From an uncultured Porphyromonadaceae bacterium (GTDB taxonomy: Bacteria; Bacteroidota; Bacteroidia; Bacteroidales; Muribaculaceae), in NCBI GenBank assembly GCA_937892215.1, contig CALAVE010000080.1:1-64000 (forward strand): DNA of 64,000 nt. Direction: 5' to 3'. Below the pieces are notes generated by a model. The model did not search any database. It worked only from the letters and a program-made list of their open reading frames with translations, and had not been told where the DNA came from. Made by a program: the position numbers and the translations under genes. Each line of letters opens with the position of its first letter. Positions within the stretch are counted from its first letter, which is position 1. Shown piece after piece: positions 25,420-33,212 of this stretch.

Positions 25420-27375
25420 TCACATTCCCATCACTATGTTCGCCAGTTTCACCACGTCGGTAACATTCACATCATTGTCGCTATTCACGTCAGCGTTGCC
25501 GAGCACAAAATTGCTTGGCGTATCACCCATCACATAGTTCGCCAGACCCACCACGTCGGTAATATTCACCTCACCGTCGTTGTTCACGTCACCCGCTGAT
25601 GCTGATGCTTTCAGCCTAATTGATACGCTATTGCTCAATGTGCCGTTGCTGTTCAGGTAACGATATTGTTCGGTGTCGTAATACCCGTTATCAGGAGTAC
25701 TTACCTCGCAGCCTGTCAACTTCATGTCGGCAAAACCGTTCACACCGCTATTGCTCCGATAAGAGATGAAACTGCCCCACGCTTTATTCGCTTTCAATAC
25801 CGCTTTGGGAGCACTGCTGTAGTACTCGTTGTCAATGCCTTTTTCTCCGTCAAATCTAAATCGTATGTTATCAAGCGTTATGTCCTTATCGTATGTTTTG
25901 AGCGCCGCTTTGTTCGACTGCACTGATAAAATATTATTTTCCGGATTATCGCTTATAATCTTGATTGGTGAAAATGTGATGATGCCGGCGGCTGTCACGC
26001 CCTCATAATCATTTCTAAGCACATTACTCCCAGATATATTTATGGTGAGTTCCTCCGTGCCAGCGTAGTTTATGATATTATTGTCCTCGGTTAGATTCAT
26101 GTTTGCCCTCTTCAAAACCAGCGTATTGGTCTCGTCGTCGTAGGTTACACTGCCACTTTCCAGCGGTAAGTAGTCATACAGGTCGTCCTTGTTGACTTCG
26201 TTCACTTCCACACCGGCCACCATCAGGCTATAGCTCTTAGCCTTGTTCCATTCCAATGTTCCTGTATAGATTTTGGTATTAGATATGATGCCACCCAATG
26301 CGCCACGAGAATTGTCGTACGTGCCGCCCTCCGGATTGCGCAACACTGTGCCTTCCAGTACTATTTCCTTGAAGCCTCCCACTGCACTATAGTTACTTTG
26401 AGATCTCATCTTAGCCGTCACTTTTGCCTTTATGAGTTTTAGCGTGGCGTTATATGGCTGAGCTCCAACCTCTATGCTACCCACTATACCTCCGGCAAAG
26501 CCATAATAGCCATTGCTCGTGGCACTGAGCGTCGCTCCCTCCACCTCTATCGTGGCTTCCACGTCGTGGGTGTTGTTGAGCAGTAGCGCGGCCGAACTTT
26601 CCGACTCCAGATTCAACTTGCCATACCATATATGAATGTATTTGCCCTTGAACTGCAGAGCGTTGCGTGTGTTGGTCCCGCTATTGTCGTGCGGTGCGGT
26701 TTGTTTCACTGTGTTGGTGCCGTAGGCGAGCAGGTCTATGCTCTCGGCGTTAATCTCAATGGCCGGATACACTCCGCTTGTCTCTATCGTCACGTTGTTG
26801 AGAAACAGTTGGTTAGTATTGGCGTAATAGCTCACCGTGCCGGCCTTCAGCGCGCCGCCAAAGTCCTCACTTGTGCTGCCGCTATTGGCGCTGGTGAGTT
26901 GCACTCCGTTGATTTTCACCGGATAAACCTCCAGCGTCTCAAAACTCACGGTTATCGTGCCCAGTAGCGGTGCTGTTATGTTTATCGTGAACGTCAAGTC
27001 ATCGGTCTTCACCTTGCCGGTCAGCACGTATGGTGCCGAGCCCAGTGTCGGGCCCCACCACGTGCTCACAGTCGGGTCGTCGCCGTTCTGTATGCTCGTC
27101 GTTCCGCTCCCGCTCAGCGTGGTGTAGCCGTCCGCTCCGGCGCTTCCCGCTATGTCGCTAATCACCACTGTCCCTATGCCCACTGTGGCGCCGGCGTTCT
27201 CCACGGTCACATTCCTTATCGTCAGCGTGTATTTGCCGCTACTCTGCACCAGCGTCACAGTCTTTTCCTGCTCCTCACTGTCTGAGCCCATTTTGGCCGT
27301 CAGCAAGCCATAATAGTCGGCCGCCTGTGCTATCATGCTGGCCATCAATAAGAAAGATAATGCTAATCTTTTCAT
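25420..27375 (-). CDS. Secreted calycin-like protein with C-terminal dockerin-type repeats
   Basis: This 651-residue protein has a clear signal peptide (residues 1-18, ending AQA). Residues about 20-150 are a calycin/lipocalin-like domain (YYGLLTAKM, then GKYTLTIRNVTVENAGA). The middle is rich in N, S, T and G with alternating strand segments that look like a beta-helix. The C-terminus has two dockerin-type Ca-binding loops, GDVNNDGEVNITDVVGLANY and ADVNSDNDVNVTDVVKLANI. Its relatives in this window are at 37030 and 38611. It is likely exported to the surface. No cohesin partner is seen, and function is unknown. Confidence 0.75.
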   Translation of the reverse strand: MKRLALSFLLMASMIAQAADYYGLLTAKMGSDSEEQEKTVTLVQSSGKYTLTIRNVTVENAGATVGIGTVVISDIAGSAGADGYTTLSGSGTTSIQNGDDPTVSTWWGPTLGSAPYVLTGKVKTDDLTFTINITAPLLGTITVSFETLEVYPVKINGVQLTSANSGSTSEDFGGALKAGTVSYYANTNQLFLNNVTIETSGVYPAIEINAESIDLLAYGTNTVKQTAPHDNSGTNTRNALQFKGKYIHIWYGKLNLESESSAALLLNNTHDVEATIEVEGATLSATSNGYYGFAGGIVGSIEVGAQPYNATLKLIKAKVTAKMRSQSNYSAVGGFKEIVLEGTVLRNPEGGTYDNSRGALGGIISNTKIYTGTLEWNKAKSYSLMVAGVEVNEVNKDDLYDYLPLESGSVTYDDETNTLVLKRANMNLTEDNNIINYAGTEELTINISGSNVLRNDYEGVTAAGIITFSPIKIISDNPENNILSVQSNKAALKTYDKDITLDNIRFRFDGEKGIDNEYYSSAPKAVLKANKAWGSFISYRSNSGVNGFADMKLTGCEVSTPDNGYYDTEQYRYLNSNGTLSNSVSIRLKASASAGDVNNDGEVNITDVVGLANYVMGDTPSNFVLGNADVNSDNDVNVTDVVKLANIVMGM

Positions 27376-27482
27376 AATATGTTGGTTTTTAATTAATAAT
27401 TCTTTTGGTTTTTGACTTATAATTCATTCTGTAGTAGGCCATTTGCCGAGTATGGTTTTCTCTTCGTTCGTCCCAATCTCTG

Positions 27483-27512
27483 CAAAGTTAGCAATAATTC
27501 CGTAATTTCCAA
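27483..27512 (-). promoter_or_regulatory. Promoter of the calycin-dockerin gene
   Basis: On the minus strand, TTG (27512-27510) is followed after 19 bases by TAACTTTG (27490-27483). This gives a leader of about 100 bases to the ATG at 27375. Confidence 0.65.
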
Positions 27513-27636
27513 GCGTTTTGCCCCGCAAAAAACACAATTCCCTTCAATCCACTTTTTTATCCACCACATGCCACCCCCCCCTGCCAATCCACCCAGCCAT
27601 CGCCCCCATCCGTTATCGCCCCCATCCCCATTAATC

Positions 27637-27817
27637 CCGATTCGGTCATTAGGATTTATGACAGAACAGATTTTATTTAGAGAAGGTTGCGAAGAGATTG
27701 CCGAAGGCATAACGGGCTATGACGAGACAAGCTCTGATGCAAGATGCCGAAAGAAAACTGTTATAGCATAAATAGACTTTCTAAAACCGCCTTTTGTCGG
27801 CCTAATGGCCGATTCGG
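27637..27817 (+). mobile_element. MITE-like element, copy 1 (181 bp)
   Basis: The left end CCGATTCGGTCATTAGG (27637-27653) and the right end CCTAATGGCCGATTCGG (27801-27817) are near-perfect inverted repeats. The same 181-base layout recurs at 55400-55580. Inside are a core hairpin (CATAACGGGCTATG) and a conserved ATGCCGAAAGAAAAC block. A 38-codon open frame runs through both copies, but nearly all differences change amino acids and the related copy at 53953 has stops, so I read it as non-coding. No transposase is in the window. The rest of the gap 27376-27919 holds a promoter, a terminator and a G/C-rich spacer. Confidence 0.7.
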
Positions 27818-27867
27818 GTTAATTCGTGAAAATTCGCGTCTATCCGCGGTTACTCCCCCCTAACCAC

Positions 27868-27896
27868 GAAAAGGCCCGGGCATCACTGACCGGGCC
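27868..27896 (-). terminator. Terminator of the inositol-phosphate synthase gene
   Basis: On the minus strand, GGCCCGG (27896-27890) and CCGGGCC (27879-27873) form a seven-pair stem with a ten-base loop, followed by TTTTCG. It lies 24 bases beyond the stop codon. Confidence 0.75.
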
Positions 27897-27919
27897 TCTC
27901 CCTGTATGAAAAAGAGTCT

Positions 27920-29227
27920 TTAGTCTATTTCTTCATCTGCCTCGTAGCCACCCATCTCGCGGATAGCGTTCTTCAGCATCACATACTGCTGGAACAGGTG
28001 GTTCACGGGTACTTCGTCCTGCGTGTAGTCGTGCATCGGGCTCTTCAGGTAGAAGCTCAGGAAGCGCTGTGTGCCGTAGCGGCCTGCACGGTGTGCAAGG
28101 TCAATCAGCAGCACCAGATCCAGACACAACGGAGCGGCAAGGATTGAGTCGCGGCACAGGAAATTGATCTTTATCTGCATCGGATAACCCATCCAGCCGA
28201 AGATATCTATGTTGTCCCAGCCCTCCTTGTTGTCGTTGCGCGGTGGGTAGTAGTTGATACGTACTTTGTGGAAGTAGTCGCTGTACAGGTCGGGCTGCTC
28301 CTCCGCTACCAGAATCGACTCCAGCGTCGACAGCTTGCTCACCTCTTTTGTGCGGAAGTTGGCAGGCTCGTCCAGCACCAGTCCGTCGCGGTTACCCAGT
28401 ATGTTAGTTGAGAACCAGCCGCTCAGTCCCAGCATACGGGTGCCGATAATCGGAGCGAATCCACTCTTAACCAGCGTTTGGCCTGTCTTGAAGTCCTTAC
28501 CTGCGATAGGTATCTTGGTCTCTTCTGCCAGCTCCCACATTGCCGGAATATCCACTGTTGTGTTAGGCGCGCCCATCACAAACGGTGCATCCTCCTTCAG
28601 CGCTGCGTAGGCGTAGCACATCGACGGGGCTATGTGTGCCGTGTCGTCGGCCTTCATAGCGGCCTCTAAGGCTGCAAGGGTCCCGTGATACTTCATGTCC
28701 GGAGCCACGTATATCTCTGTCGATGCGGCCCATAGCACCACCACGCGGTCAACGCCACTCTCGGCCTTGAAGTTGCGGATGTCGGCGCGTATCTGCTCCA
28801 TCATGTCCCAGCGGTCCTTGCACTGCTTCACGTTGTCGCCGTCCAAGCGCTTTGCGTAGTTCTTGTCGAACGCGGCCTTCAGCGGCTTTATCGCCAGCAA
28901 CTCGTCCTTAACGGGGTTGATGTCTTTCTCCTTAAGCACCTCGGCGTTTATGGCCGACTCGTATGCGTTTGCGGGATATACGTCCCAGGCTGCGAATTCA
29001 ATGTCTTTCAAATCTGCGATTGGAACTATGTCCTTGTAGTGCAGATACTGCTTCTCTGCACCGCGTCCCACGCGCATCTTGTCATACTGGGTCATCGAAC
29101 CCACTGGCTTTGCCAAGCCTTTACGTGCCATGAGAACGCCGGTGATGAATGTGGTGCTCACTGCACCCAGACCTACTACCATTACACCTAATTTACCGGT
29201 AGCCGGTTTTACGTTTGTTGTTTTCAT
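27920..29227 (-). CDS. Inositol-3-phosphate synthase (myo-inositol-1-phosphate synthase)
   Basis: This 435-residue NAD-dependent isomerase has LGVMVVGLGAVSTTFITGV as the Rossmann start, KYHGTLAALEAA, and GKDFKTGQTLVKSGFAP in the active-site region. IDIFGWMGYPMQIKINFLC follows, and AAPLCLDLVLLIDLAHRAG closes the catalytic domain. It converts glucose 6-phosphate to inositol phosphate, the first step to inositol lipids in Bacteroidota. The other inositol-lipid candidates lie just upstream on the same strand (29824-33172), separated by 596 bases, so it is probably its own transcript, ending at a strong terminator. Confidence 0.93.
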   Translation of the reverse strand: MKTTNVKPATGKLGVMVVGLGAVSTTFITGVLMARKGLAKPVGSMTQYDKMRVGRGAEKQYLHYKDIVPIADLKDIEFAAWDVYPANAYESAINAEVLKEKDINPVKDELLAIKPLKAAFDKNYAKRLDGDNVKQCKDRWDMMEQIRADIRNFKAESGVDRVVVLWAASTEIYVAPDMKYHGTLAALEAAMKADDTAHIAPSMCYAYAALKEDAPFVMGAPNTTVDIPAMWELAEETKIPIAGKDFKTGQTLVKSGFAPIIGTRMLGLSGWFSTNILGNRDGLVLDEPANFRTKEVSKLSTLESILVAEEQPDLYSDYFHKVRINYYPPRNDNKEGWDNIDIFGWMGYPMQIKINFLCRDSILAAPLCLDLVLLIDLAHRAGRYGTQRFLSFYLKSPMHDYTQDEVPVNHLFQQYVMLKNAIREMGGYEADEEID

Positions 29228-29712
29228 AAATTTAATAAACTTATTTACTTACACTTTTTATTTGTTATTAATTTCTTTCGTTTTCTCTCTCCGTTTTTTC
29301 GCCTTTTTAGGAAAAGCGTGTCAAAAATACATCCTTTTTTTTAATTAGACTCTTAAAATACTATATTTAATAGTTAAAGAAAATTAAAAAATAAGCGAAA
29401 GGGTTAACGGATGTGTAAAGTCGCCCTTTTTGTCATAAAAGTGTTAAGAAAACTGAATTGAGCACTTGGGGTTTTCTGCGGTTTTTCTCCTTTTTTTACA
29501 CTTATCCGGAATCGGGGTAATCTTTATCCTCCTCATGCCACCCACATCGTCCGCACTACCACATATCAGCCCCTTCACCCACTTTGTTGTCTCTTGTTGT
29601 TTGTGTCGTAACCGTCACCCCTGTGTAGCCACCCTGTAGTATGCACATGGCCACCTATAGGCCCTATCACCCACTTGTTGCCCCCTGTTGCTCAGGTTGT
29701 CGTCTTTACCTC
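29228..29712. other. Intergenic region with dispersed T/G-rich repeats, no gene
   Basis: The first ~250 bases are AT-rich and probably carry the promoter of the inositol-phosphate synthase gene. TATTTTTG near 29322-29329 on the minus strand fits a -7 box, but no -33 box is well placed. The rest contains a CACTTTGTTGTCTCTTGTTG phrase (about 29580) that recurs near 56688, a diverged copy near 29672, and CCTATAGGCCCTATCACC at about 29652. No reading frame looks real. Confidence 0.5.
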
Positions 29713-29775
29713 GAATCGGTCGGATAGGAGCTGTCGCATTGTGGTGCCACTCGTTGTTTCCTATCCGACCGATTC
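29713..29775. repeat. Perfect 17-bp inverted repeat downstream of the HAD gene
   Basis: GAATCGGTCGGATAGGA (29713-29729) is perfectly repeated in inverse at 29759-29775, with 29 bases between. The outer sequence resembles the ends of the MITE-like elements (GACCGATTC). It lies about 50 bases past the stop of the HAD gene and could act as a 3' stem without a T-tract, or be a very short mobile remnant. Confidence 0.65.
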
Positions 29776-29823
29776 AGTGATGTGTCCTCCGTTTGTCTGC
29801 TGGGGCTTCTCCCTTTTAGCGCG

Positions 29824-30573
29824 CTACTCGCAGTTCAGCACTTTCAGCACCTCGCTTATGTCGCTTATCATGCACGCGTGGGTGTAAGCGTCCTCTTCCT
29901 CGGTCCAGCCTTTGCCCTTCAGCCACATCACATGGCAGCCCAGCGTCTCGGCCGGCTCTATGTCCTTCCTTAGGCTGTCGCCCACCACAAGCACTTCCTC
30001 CGGCTCCAGTTCCAGCACGTCCACGCCCAGCCTGAATAGGGTGGGGTTGGGCTTGCGCACGCCCACCACAGCACTCTCTATGATGCCCTTGAAGTATTGT
30101 CTTATATTGTACGCGCGTAGCACGCTGTCTATGTTGCCGTAGAAGTTGCTTACAAGCACCAGCGGCAAACGCTTGCTCAACTCTTCCAGCACCGGACGGG
30201 CTTCTTCCACGCATTCACGCGCCGAGCGGTCGCAGTACGCGGCTGTCTCTTGTGCCCACTGCTCTGTCTGTCCTTCGTCTATCAGCCCTTTCTTGGCCAG
30301 GTCGCCCAGTTCTATGCGCATCTTCTTTAGCAGCAACTCGTGAAAGTCGTCCTGCGGCAGGATATGGCGGTTGCGCGCCAGCTCGCGCTCGCCCTCCACG
30401 TAACTCTCCCTGAACTGCTCCTTGCTCACCGGTATGCCGCTGGCCTGATATGCGGCCCAGATTACTTCGCTCCAGTGAACGCCACGACTGTCTAAGGTGC
30501 CGCCGTAGTCCAGTATCACGCCTTTCACGTCTTCGGCTGTCTTGAATATTCTCTTCAGCATCGAGATTCCCAT
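29824..30573 (-). CDS. HAD family hydrolase in the inositol-lipid operon
   Basis: This 249-residue HAD_2-type protein with an alpha-helical cap has LDYGGTLDSRG (motif 1), LVLVSNFYGN (motif 2), RKPNPTLFRLG (motif 3 Lys) and VLVVGDSLRKDIEPAETLG (motif 4). The residue two after the nucleophile Asp is Gly, not the usual acid/base Asp. Phosphatase activity may therefore be weak or absent, or it may use another residue. It is the last gene of the pdxA-led operon, 34 bases after the phosphatidyltransferase gene. A phosphatase step such as removal of phosphate from inositol phosphate would fit, but is inference. Confidence 0.75.
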   Translation of the reverse strand: MGISMLKRIFKTAEDVKGVILDYGGTLDSRGVHWSEVIWAAYQASGIPVSKEQFRESYVEGERELARNRHILPQDDFHELLLKKMRIELGDLAKKGLIDEGQTEQWAQETAAYCDRSARECVEEARPVLEELSKRLPLVLVSNFYGNIDSVLRAYNIRQYFKGIIESAVVGVRKPNPTLFRLGVDVLELEPEEVLVVGDSLRKDIEPAETLGCHVMWLKGKGWTEEEDAYTHACMISDISEVLKVLNCE

Positions 30574-30607
30574 AATTCTGCCTGTTTTTGTGGTTTGTGC
30601 CCTGTAT

Positions 30608-31555
30608 CTATTTCTTTATCAGCGACGAGCAGCGGTGCTCGTGGCTCAGTATCATATACACCATCATGGCGTTCAGCACCACTATCTCAAACACGAAGTA
30701 TAGCCACGGCATCTTTATTATCACGGCTATGAACATCGCTATTATGCGGGTGTTGAACGATAGCATATTGGTGTACTTCATCAGTGGCTTGCTCTTGGCG
30801 CGGAATGCGTCGCGGAAGTCCTGCGGAATCTCCTCCCCGAAACGCTCCTTGATGTTCGCACGCAGGGCCTGCATCTTCGGGGTCATCACCTCCTGGTTGG
30901 CCGTGTAGTTGCGGTAGATTACCATGGTGAGCCTCTTTAGCGGTGCCTCTTTCCACGTCACTTTCTTCATCTCGGCGTCCAGCTGAGTCGTGCTGTCCAG
31001 CTCGCTACCTTCTTTGCCCTTCAGGAAGTACAGGTGGAACTGGCGGTAGTAGTCGGCCATGGCGGCTTGTTTGGCGTGGCTTATGCCGGCCACTATGGCC
31101 AGCACCCATATCGCCCAGTGATGCTCCTGGAAGTAGTTTCCCGCCAGCGCGTCACCGAAGTGAAGCTCGCGGAACACAAGCGCGAAATAGATGGCTATGA
31201 ACCACAGATCGCCGCTCACTCCGTCCAGTATGCGGCCTATACGCGAGTATTGCTTGGTCATCCGCGCCAACTGCCCGTCGGCGCTGTCGTAGGAGTTGGC
31301 CCAGATTATCAGGAATATTCCCACGTAGTTGAGCCATATCAGCGGTGGCGCTCCGAAGTACAGCAGCACTCCACCGGTCACACCCAGGATTATCGACAGG
31401 ATGGTAACCACGTTCGGACTCACGCCTATCTTGGCAAACAGCAGGGCCCATGCGAAACCTATCGGGCGGTAGAACATCAGGTCTATGGTCTCTTCGGTGT
31501 CCATCGACTTCAGGCTACTTTTATACATCTCTTTTAATTCCTTGAAGTTAGGCAT
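30608..31555 (-). CDS. CDP-alcohol phosphatidyltransferase family protein
   Basis: This 315-residue membrane protein has the family motif as D-x2-D-G-x2-A-R-x8-G-x3-D-x4-D beginning at DSADGQLAR near residue 91. The last spacing is four residues instead of the usual three. Hydrophobic helices flank the motif (ILSIILGVTGGVLLYF before, LWFIAIYFALVF after). These enzymes join a CDP-linked alcohol or lipid to an acceptor. With a nucleotidyltransferase two genes upstream and an inositol-phosphate synthase downstream, it probably makes an inositol phospholipid, perhaps from CDP-inositol and diacylglycerol (inference). Confidence 0.82.
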   Translation of the reverse strand: MPNFKELKEMYKSSLKSMDTEETIDLMFYRPIGFAWALLFAKIGVSPNVVTILSIILGVTGGVLLYFGAPPLIWLNYVGIFLIIWANSYDSADGQLARMTKQYSRIGRILDGVSGDLWFIAIYFALVFRELHFGDALAGNYFQEHHWAIWVLAIVAGISHAKQAAMADYYRQFHLYFLKGKEGSELDSTTQLDAEMKKVTWKEAPLKRLTMVIYRNYTANQEVMTPKMQALRANIKERFGEEIPQDFRDAFRAKSKPLMKYTNMLSFNTRIIAMFIAVIIKMPWLYFVFEIVVLNAMMVYMILSHEHRCSSLIKK

Positions 31556-31568
31556 ATCTTTCAGGATT

Positions 31569-32429
31569 TTATTTGTTCTTTATGATGCTCAGCACGCGCT
31601 TGGCTATGTGCGGTGCGCTCTCGTTGCGGCACGGCGCGAAACTTGGCCAGTCGTTGAAGTCTATTATGCGTATCTCGCCCTCGGGCGACACTATGCAGTC
31701 GCCACCATAGACCTCTATGTCCAGCTCCTCGGCGGCGCGGTGGCAGATGTCTTTCAGGGTTTCTTCGCTGAATTTTATGCCCTGCGACTTGCCGTTCACC
31801 TCCTCCCAGCCGTATTTGCTGTGACCTAAGTCAAACGGGTAGAACCAGAAGAAGAAGGGGGTCCCTTTCACTCCGTAGAACTTCACCAGATCGCCGTCCA
31901 AGTGCACGTTGATTACGGCGCGCTTTATCCCGCGCAGGAAATACTCCTGTAGCACCTCCTGGGCCTCGTCCACGTGGCGAACGTAACTCACGTCTTCTTT
32001 GTGCATCGCGTGGAAGTCGCCGCGCTTTATCCAGCAACTCTTGAATCCGCTTTTCTTCAGCTGGCTCTTCACGTTCTCGTTCGTGTTCACTATCAGACTG
32101 TCGGGGTAGGGGATACCGTTCCCCATCAGGATGCGAGTCATGCGCTCACGGGTGCAGTTCTCTATACCGTATCCCGAGTTTATCACTATCCGGCCTTCGT
32201 CCTCCAACTCCTGCAACTTCTTTATCGACGTCCATTCGCGGCACATGTTCAGTATCACCGGCTCTTCCACGCTGTCGGCGTTGAATTGCTCCTCGCTGTA
32301 CACGTTCACCTGGCATCCGCGCTTGCGCAACTGCTCGGCCACCGCGTTGAATATCGCCGTGTCGTTGCCTATGTGGTTGGGCGAGTACGCCCCGGCTCGC
32401 ATTATTCCGGCTATTTTTATCTCTGCCAT
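31569..32429 (-). CDS. ATP-grasp-like protein of the inositol-lipid locus
   Basis: This protein has about 286 residues from ATG 32429 (MAEIKIAGIMRAG). A GTG 45 bases upstream overlaps the preceding gene and is less likely. The order of elements fits a RimK-like ATP-grasp fold: NGIPYPDSLIV, FKSCWIKRGDFHAM (Lys in the ATP pocket), VNVHLDGDLVKFYGVKG, and the metal-binding YGGDCIVSPEGEIRIIDFNDWPSF. ATP-grasp enzymes ligate a carboxylate to an amine or alcohol, or phosphorylate. Its product here is unknown to me. It lies between a nucleotidyltransferase and a phosphatidyltransferase with short gaps, so it most likely belongs to the same pathway. Confidence 0.7.
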   Translation of the reverse strand: MAEIKIAGIMRAGAYSPNHIGNDTAIFNAVAEQLRKRGCQVNVYSEEQFNADSVEEPVILNMCREWTSIKKLQELEDEGRIVINSGYGIENCTRERMTRILMGNGIPYPDSLIVNTNENVKSQLKKSGFKSCWIKRGDFHAMHKEDVSYVRHVDEAQEVLQEYFLRGIKRAVINVHLDGDLVKFYGVKGTPFFFWFYPFDLGHSKYGWEEVNGKSQGIKFSEETLKDICHRAAEELDIEVYGGDCIVSPEGEIRIIDFNDWPSFAPCRNESAPHIAKRVLSIIKNK

Positions 32430-32470
32430 ACTTTCCTCTGTTTTATGGTTAAGTTTTATCTCTCGTTTGT

Positions 32471-33172
32471 TCACATCTCTCTGATAAACGACTCGGCCAC
32501 CTCCACGTCACTGGCGTGGTCCACGTCTATTATCTTCTCTATCGGGTACGCCTTCAGCCTGAAGCCGGCATCTATCAGCGCGCGCTGAAAATTGCGCATC
32601 CTCTCCACGCCTTGCTCTATGCACTTCTCCAGCACTCCGAATGCCTTGTCGGTCATCGCATACACGCCGCCGCTCACCAGGTGAGCGTCTCGCTCGCGAT
32701 TGTCGCAGAATGCCGTAATGAGCATCTGCTCGTCCACTTCCACCCACAGGGGCTTCTCGTCTTCCACAAATGGTGTCACGGCCCACATGCCGTCGCTCTC
32801 TGTGTCGCTCTCGAACGCCTCCACGTAACTGGCAAAGTCCTCCTCACGGAAGATGGTGTCCACGGTCGTCAAGCAGAACTTGCCCTTAGGCAACACTTTG
32901 CTCAGTTCCCACATGCTGTGCATCGAACTGGGGGTGGTCTTCACCACTATCTTCAGCGGAATCTCCAGTCTGAGACCTTCCAGAAATTCGCGCACCTCGG
33001 TCATGTGCTCGTTCACTATCACGCTGATGCTCTCGGCGTTGCAACGCCTGAATATGTTTATCAGCCGCATTATCATCGGCTCTCCGTTCAGTTCCACAAG
33101 GGGCTTGGGCTTGCTCACGCCTTCCTGGGCCAGTCTCGACCCTTCGCCCGCTGCTATTATCGCGTAGTTCAT
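32471..33172 (-). CDS. Sugar/alcohol-phosphate nucleotidyltransferase (candidate inositol-phosphate cytidylyltransferase)
   Basis: This 233-residue nucleotidyltransferase has MNYAIIAAGEGSRL and KPKPLVELNGEPMIMRLI (nucleotide loop and catalytic Lys), TTVDTIF with the metal Asp, and GGVYAMTDKA in the sugar half. It activates a phosphorylated sugar or polyol as an NDP derivative. In this operon, with a CDP-alcohol transferase and an inositol-phosphate synthase, CTP:inositol-1-phosphate cytidylyltransferase is an attractive role, comparable to the archaeal/hyperthermophile IPCT. The base preference cannot be read from sequence. Confidence 0.75.
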   Translation of the reverse strand: MNYAIIAAGEGSRLAQEGVSKPKPLVELNGEPMIMRLINIFRRCNAESISVIVNEHMTEVREFLEGLRLEIPLKIVVKTTPSSMHSMWELSKVLPKGKFCLTTVDTIFREEDFASYVEAFESDTESDGMWAVTPFVEDEKPLWVEVDEQMLITAFCDNRERDAHLVSGGVYAMTDKAFGVLEKCIEQGVERMRNFQRALIDAGFRLKAYPIEKIIDVDHASDVEVAESFIREM

Positions 33173-33212
33173 AATAATCTCTCTCTAATCTCTAATCACT
33201 AATCACTATCCG

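Noticed and set aside
27412..27771. A 119-codon plus-strand frame across the gap before the inositol-phosphate synthase gene
   Set aside because: It joins promoter sequence, a Pro-rich spacer and the MITE-like element. The frame is not kept in the related copy at 53953.
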